From NCBI RefSeq assembly GCF_000423105.1, contig NZ_KE383978.1:62001-126000 (forward strand): a stretch of DNA of 64,000 nt, given 5' to 3'. A program made the position numbers and the translations under genes. The notes below the pieces were generated by a model that worked only from the letters and a program-made list of their open reading frames with translations, was not told the DNA's origin and ran no database searches. Of this stretch, positions 60,318 to 64,000 are shown piece by piece. The stretch's first letter is position 1. Every line of letters begins with the position of its first letter. This DNA comes from Halalkalibacillus halophilus DSM 18494. GTDB lineage: Bacteria; Bacillota; Bacilli; Bacillales; Alkalibacillaceae.

Positions 60318-60329
60318 TTGGAAGCTCCT

Positions 60330-60863
60330 TTAATCTTTCTTAGGTATATGGTTGAAAATATCTCCGGATTCCATCGTGTTTGCTAAGCGCATAATCCAAT
60401 CAAGGTAATCTTTTGCACCTTCTGTTAACTCTAAATCCCTGTTCGCAATTCTTCTTGCTTCTTCGTCAGTAGAGTGGTGTGCAATATCTTCGATGGTTGG
60501 TTCCGTTTGGTCTACTGCTTTGGTTATTAAGTTTCTTTCTAAACGAATCATTTTAACAAAGAAATTAAGGAAATTACGTAGGAAATCTTTCTCCGCAATG
60601 AAGTGGTCCTTGCGTTCTCCTTTTCTCCATACCTTTGTCACCATTTCTGTTTCAATTAATTCTCTAATGCCATTACTAACACTTGCTTTGCTCATGGCAA
60701 CTTGGTCTTTGATTTCATCCAGTGTCATAGGCTCTTCTGAAAAATAAAGTACACCATAGATTCTACCTACAGAAGGTGTAACTCCATAAATCACCATAGA
60801 CTGAGCAATGGCACTAATAATAACGTCCTGAGATTCTTGTAAGCGCGCGTAATCATTGGACAT
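60330..60863 (-). CDS. GbsR/MarR-like transcriptional regulator
   Basis: 177 residues. VGRIYGVLYFSEEPMTLDEI and SKASVSNGIRELIETEMVTKVWRKGERKDHF are the winged HTH of the GbsR group, which in B. subtilis (GbsR, OpcR) controls choline and betaine uptake and oxidation genes. The C-terminal helices probably form the dimer and effector pocket. It opens the operon; two palindromes lie between its promoter and start codon, consistent with autoregulation. Confidence 0.85.
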   Translation of the reverse strand: MSNDYARLQESQDVIISAIAQSMVIYGVTPSVGRIYGVLYFSEEPMTLDEIKDQVAMSKASVSNGIRELIETEMVTKVWRKGERKDHFIAEKDFLRNFLNFFVKMIRLERNLITKAVDQTEPTIEDIAHHSTDEEARRIANRDLELTEGAKDYLDWIMRLANTMESGDIFNHIPKKD

Positions 60864-60873
60864 AAAAATTCCC

Positions 60874-60905
60874 CTTTCCGGAAAGAGAGATTAAATATTT
60901 AATCT
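60874..60905. promoter_or_regulatory. Two operator-like palindromes upstream of the GbsR-like gene
   Basis: CTTTCCGGAAAG (12-base perfect palindrome, overlapping the ribosome site) and AGATTAAATATTTAATCT (18-base perfect palindrome) lie adjacent, between the promoter and start codon. The second is a likely regulator-binding site. Confidence 0.5.
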
Positions 60906-60914
60906 ATACAGTAT

Positions 60915-60942
60915 ATATTATATGAATTAAACAAAATGTCAA
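60915..60942 (-). promoter_or_regulatory. Sigma-A type promoter of the GbsR-like operon
   Basis: On the minus strand TTGACA, a 16-base spacer, then TAATAT, followed by the 18-base palindrome. The -10 is a weaker match. Confidence 0.55.
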
Positions 60943-61043
60943 CATCCTTCGATATCATTCATTTAGTTATACTTTTGTGACAGTATTGCAAAATGCAAAT
61001 AGGTATGATTATCTAGAATAAAATGAATATAGGAGTCGTTACT

Positions 61044-62759
61044 ATGAGTATCAAGGTGAAATTCATTGCACCGTATCCTTCTATGGTTCAGTTAATAGAA
61101 GAAGTGAAGCATAATGAAAAGGATTTAATTATAGATGTCGAAGTGGGTAACTTACTAGATGGTGTTAAGATCGCACAAGAAGCGGAAAAAGAAGGCTATG
61201 ATATTATTATTAGCCGTGGCGGGACTGCGTGGAGAATTAGAGAGTCTGTTGCAATACCTGTCATTGATACAAACATGTCCGGCTATGATATGTTGCGAGT
61301 TTTAACACTTGCAAATGACTTCCAAGTAAAAAAGGCGCTTGTTGGGTACCCGACAATGACGATGGGGGCACAGGCGATTATAGATTTACTGGAGTACCCC
61401 GTAGATTTATATACAATGGAGCACTTTGATGAGATCGATACTTTGATTCCATCCCTTCAAAAAGCAGGTTACACGATTGTAATAGGTGACGTTGGTACTA
61501 TGGAAGCTGCCAATAAGTATGGCATGGAAGGTTTACTTATCCAGTCTGGAAGAGAAACGATTGTCGATGCTTTTGAGAAAGCGAGACAACAATATTGGTA
61601 TCACCAACATAACCTTTCTATTAATCGATTATTAGTGGAAGCGTTAAAAGAAAAGGGAGAAGACTTTGTGATTTTCTCGTATGATCGAAAACTTATTTCT
61701 GAAACATGGAATGAATTCGATCAATGTCCACTTACAAAGGCGGAAGTAAATGAACTTTTAAAAGATGCTAGAAATATGGAAAAAGTCCATTGGCGCCGTT
61801 ATCTTAAAGGCACGTTTCAAGTAGATGTTAAAGTAAAAAACATACAAGCTTACGGGGATAACTATACGTTACTTTCGTTTGTGCGTAGTGAGCAACAATT
61901 AAAAAGTTACTCCTGGGTAGAGGAAGAAGTTGTGAAGCAGAAACCAACAATTATTCATCAAAGTTACGCGATGGATGGAGTAATGCAAGTTATAGATGGT
62001 ACGAAGAAGAGTCATCAATTGTTCTTTTTAGTTGGTGAAACTGGATCTGGACGTGGTATGATCGCGCGTTATATTCACTTTCTTAAAGAAGATAATAGAG
62101 TTTTATTAGATGTCGATGCGAGTCGATGTGATTTTGATGAGTTAGAGGAATTGTTGCCTGCGCATGCTCAAACCATCTTTTTGCGAAATGTACATTTATT
62201 AAAAGAACAACAATACATTCGACTGAGTAGTTTTATAACCGAAGCGATTGAACGTGAGAAAACAGTGATTGTATCAACGAATGAAAGTTTCTTGCACCAT
62301 ATGGAGTCTCCAGTTGCAAACCGTGGAGTAGAAATTTTTATCCCACCACTTCGAAATCGGATGGAAGATTTAAAAGGTTTAGTAATGTTTTTCATTGCAT
62401 ATTTTCATCAAAATATAGGCACAGACGTCATCAAAGTTCAAGAAGAGGCAGTAGAAGTATTGAAAGCGCACCATTGGGTTGGAAACGTGCGGGAACTCCA
62501 ATCCTTTATGCAGACGGTTGTCATGGCGGAGAGGGGTTATGTTTTGAAAGCTACCCACATTCAATCGTATTTAGAGGGAAGATTAAATTCGGAACAAACC
62601 CCTCTTTACCAGCTTGATGGGACACTTGAAGATATGGAACTTAAAATCATCCAATCCGTTCTAGAGGAAGAAAATTTTAATCAATCTAAAGCAGCGAAAC
62701 GATTAGGGATTAATCGATCTACTTTATGGAGAAAGTTAAAAAATGGTGAAAATTTTTAA
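61044..62759 (+). CDS. PrpR-N domain regulator with degenerate sigma-54-type AAA+ domain and Fis HTH
   Basis: 571 residues. The N-terminal PrpR domain (IISRGGTAWRIRE, GDVGTMEAANKYGMEG) should bind a small carbon metabolite or phosphoester. The AAA+ part has Walker A GETGSGRG near residues 331-338 (the lysine replaced by arginine), a Walker B line IFLRNV without the catalytic acids, and no GAFTGA loop. The Fis-type HTH (NFNQSKAAKRLGINRSTLWRKL) is intact. It probably controls a sigma-A promoter rather than sigma-54. Divergent from the betaine-linked operon; AGGAG is six to eight bases before this ATG. Confidence 0.85.
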   Translation: MSIKVKFIAPYPSMVQLIEEVKHNEKDLIIDVEVGNLLDGVKIAQEAEKEGYDIIISRGGTAWRIRESVAIPVIDTNMSGYDMLRVLTLANDFQVKKALVGYPTMTMGAQAIIDLLEYPVDLYTMEHFDEIDTLIPSLQKAGYTIVIGDVGTMEAANKYGMEGLLIQSGRETIVDAFEKARQQYWYHQHNLSINRLLVEALKEKGEDFVIFSYDRKLISETWNEFDQCPLTKAEVNELLKDARNMEKVHWRRYLKGTFQVDVKVKNIQAYGDNYTLLSFVRSEQQLKSYSWVEEEVVKQKPTIIHQSYAMDGVMQVIDGTKKSHQLFFLVGETGSGRGMIARYIHFLKEDNRVLLDVDASRCDFDELEELLPAHAQTIFLRNVHLLKEQQYIRLSSFITEAIEREKTVIVSTNESFLHHMESPVANRGVEIFIPPLRNRMEDLKGLVMFFIAYFHQNIGTDVIKVQEEAVEVLKAHHWVGNVRELQSFMQTVVMAERGYVLKATHIQSYLEGRLNSEQTPLYQLDGTLEDMELKIIQSVLEEENFNQSKAAKRLGINRSTLWRKLKNGENF

Positions 62760-62883
62760 TAAATCAATACATGAAAAAAGGTAATATCGGGTATAGAATA
62801 GTTATAAGCTGAGACTAGTTGTGTAATCCTAGGTGTTTATTTACAATATGGGTAACACATATTTCTAGGAGGACGTAACAAAC

Positions 62884-63339
62884 ATGGCATTTCATAGAGA
62901 AGTTATCATCAATGCCTCAGTTGATGAAGTGTTCCGTGTCATTTCAACCTATGAGTTCGCGGAACAAATTAATGGCCCGGTTGTTAAAGTAGATTGGGTT
63001 TCAGATCAGCCGATTCAAGAAGGGTCAGAACTTAAAGAAACCCGTGGAATTAAAGGACAGTTTATTACATCTGTGCTAACTGTAACTGCATTTGAACCAA
63101 ATAAAAAGTTCGCTGTAAAAAGCGAGCAGAACAACCTGTTTCTTCATTATACATATACTTTTTCTGAAGAAGTGGACGGGATTCGTGTTTCCTTCAATGG
63201 TGAAATTACAACAGCAGGTATTAGAAACCGATTATACAAGCCGTTGATTAATCGAATTATTAAAAAGGAAGACGGAGACCACTTAGAGAAAGTAAAAGTA
63301 TATATTGAATCACCTAAAGAAGATTTGAAGGAGGACTAA
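62884..63339 (+). CDS. SRPBCC-family (START-like) protein
   Basis: 151 residues: EVIINASVDEVFRVISTYEFAEQ opens the beta-alpha-beta START/polyketide-cyclase fold, followed by seven strands and a C-terminal helix. Hydrophobic ligand pocket expected; ligand unknown. AGGAGG precedes the ATG. The pterin dehydratase gene starts two bases after the stop, so they share a transcript. Confidence 0.83.
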   Translation: MAFHREVIINASVDEVFRVISTYEFAEQINGPVVKVDWVSDQPIQEGSELKETRGIKGQFITSVLTVTAFEPNKKFAVKSEQNNLFLHYTYTFSEEVDGIRVSFNGEITTAGIRNRLYKPLINRIIKKEDGDHLEKVKVYIESPKEDLKED

Positions 63340-63341
63340 TC

Positions 63342-63647
63342 TTGACTACTGTGTCGAAAAATGAAGCCGAAAAAAAATTACAAGATCTTAATGGATGGGA
63401 ACTTGAAGGAGACCATACAATCTCGCGTACCTTTAAGTTCGAACAGTATTTAGAAGGTGTGGATTTTGCTAGTAAAATAGCAAACCATGCAAATGAAAAG
63501 GACCACCATCCTAAAATGGTGATTGACTTTAACAAAGTTACAATCAGCTGGACCACGCATTCCGAAAACGGGTTAACTGATACTGATTTTGAGGGTGCAG
63601 AGTATTGCAACCGTTTATATGATATTAAGCAAGATACATCTAGATAA
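63342..63647 (+). CDS. Pterin-4a-carbinolamine dehydratase
   Basis: 101 residues. HANEKDHHPKMVIDFNKVTI holds the active-site E/K-x-D-H-H-P motif of PCD/DCoH enzymes, with SWTTHSENGLTDTDF at the C-terminal side. It recycles the carbinolamine made by pterin-dependent hydroxylases; none is visible in this window, so another function is possible. TTG start with GGAGG seven bases upstream. Confidence 0.9.
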   Translation: MTTVSKNEAEKKLQDLNGWELEGDHTISRTFKFEQYLEGVDFASKIANHANEKDHHPKMVIDFNKVTISWTTHSENGLTDTDFEGAEYCNRLYDIKQDTSR

Positions 63648-63654
63648 GTAAGGA

Positions 63655-63695
63655 GAGACCGTGCGAATGATAAAAAGTTTGCACGGTCTCTTTAT
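63655..63695 (+). terminator. Rho-independent terminator after the pterin dehydratase gene
   Basis: GAGACCGTGC pairs perfectly with GCACGGTCTC (16-base loop), then TTTATA. Confidence 0.85.
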
Positions 63696-63764
63696 ATTAG
63701 TTAGACCTCTAAAACGCATAAAATGTTAATATGAAATGAATACATTGTGATTGGAGTGATCATT

Positions 63765-64000
63765 ATGGCTGAAAAAATTTGTGAAAAAGGACATACCTTC
63801 TATAAAAGCAGTGATTGTCCAACTTGCCCGACCTGTGAACAAGAGAAAGCTCCAAGTAGTGGATTTCTATCCAAACTAAGTTCCCCAGCAAGAAATGCAT
63901 TGTTGCATGAAGGAATCGATACATTGGAGAAACTATCCACGTTCACAGAAAAAGAAATTTTGAAAATACATGGAATTGGCCCTGCCTCCTTACCAACTAT
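63765..64000 (+). CDS. Zinc-finger plus RNA-polymerase-alpha-CTD-like HhH protein, N-terminal part
   Basis: The first 78 residues are in the window. KICEKGHTFYKSSDCPTCPTC forms a zinc-knuckle-like motif, then SSPARNALLHEGIDTLEKLS and TEKEILKIHGIGPASLP form the two-helix HhH unit of the alpha-CTD/helix-hairpin-helix family. Such proteins are DNA-binding adaptors of unknown specific role. GGAGTG precedes the ATG; the C-terminus is beyond the right edge. Confidence 0.75.
   Translation, partial: MAEKICEKGHTFYKSSDCPTCPTCEQEKAPSSGFLSKLSSPARNALLHEGIDTLEKLSTFTEKEILKIHGIGPASLPT

Noticed and set aside
60960..61010. Sigma-54 promoter (-24/-12) before the PrpR-type gene
   Set aside because: The TGTGACAGTATTGCA stretch lacks GG at -24 and correct spacing, and the regulator has no GAFTGA motif.
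1..64000. tRNA, rRNA, riboswitch, insertion sequence or prophage
   Set aside because: No recognisable cloverleaf, rRNA core, transposase, integrase or phage structural gene was seen; a covariance-model search was not possible here.

Overview
The window reads as a chromosomal segment of a spore-forming, salt-adapted member of the Bacillaceae (Halobacillus/Pontibacillus-like). This is inferred from low-to-moderate GC, strong AGGAGG-type ribosome sites with frequent GTG/TTG starts, a gerA-type germinant receptor operon, a LiaIHFSR envelope-stress module, the ywrA-ywrD gene group, sigma-B and CcpA type sites, many extremely acidic secreted or anchored proteins, and three quaternary-amine uptake components (two BCCT carriers, one OpuAC-like binding protein). 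No rRNA, tRNA, prophage, insertion sequence or CRISPR array was seen.

Layout. 1-5 kb: nadE with a partial cysteine hydrolase, a DsbA/FrnE-like oxidoreductase, a deaminase, an SGNH hydrolase, a decapeptide-repeat protein, and two CAATC repeat arrays. 4.7-12.7 kb: MFS carrier, acidic membrane protein, CaiT-like BCCT carrier, GrpB-like protein, methyltransferase, MBL hydrolase, TsuA-like sulfur-compound transporter. 12.7-16.8 kb: a third CAATC array, then a five-gene minus-strand operon (unknown membrane protein, CcdA, TlpA-like thioredoxin, response regulator, histidine kinase). 16.9-24 kb: a five-gene peptide/nickel-type ABC importer behind a promoter with a near-perfect cre site, then a formamidase-family enzyme. 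24-31.5 kb: lipid kinase-like protein, sigma-B type stress gene, second BCCT carrier, a 21-bp repeat array, and the ywrD-ywrC-ywrB-ywrA group (gamma-glutamyltransferase-like enzyme, Lrp regulator, split chromate transporter). 31.5-37.9 kb: GCCGGC repeats, a LprI-like lipoprotein that seems to start at ATT, several small membrane proteins, a thioesterase, a flavin oxidoreductase, a SLAP-type protein, and twin acidic YusW-like lipoproteins. 38-41.5 kb: liaIHFSR. 41.6-43.6 kb: second GCCGGC array and a DrrAB-type exporter. 45-48.7 kb: cre-controlled nagZ-namZ for cell-wall amino-sugar recovery. 48.8-57.5 kb: a SAP/PD-(D/E)XK-like protein, the gerA-type operon, a UbiA prenyltransferase and an HNH protein. 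57.5-64 kb: house-cleaning pyrophosphatase, HAD phosphatase, and a GbsR/hydrolase/betaine-binding-protein operon divergent from a PrpR-type regulator with a degenerate AAA+ domain, then SRPBCC, pterin dehydratase and a partial HhH protein.

The signals that ordinary annotation explains least are six intergenic arrays in three unrelated sequence families that share a 20-21 bp period (often an alternating 20+21 = 41 bp superperiod). Next come the SAP/PD-(D/E)XK-like protein, the betaine-linked cluster with its degenerate PrpR regulator, and the apparent ATT start codon. All functional calls rest on motif recognition by eye; no database search was run.
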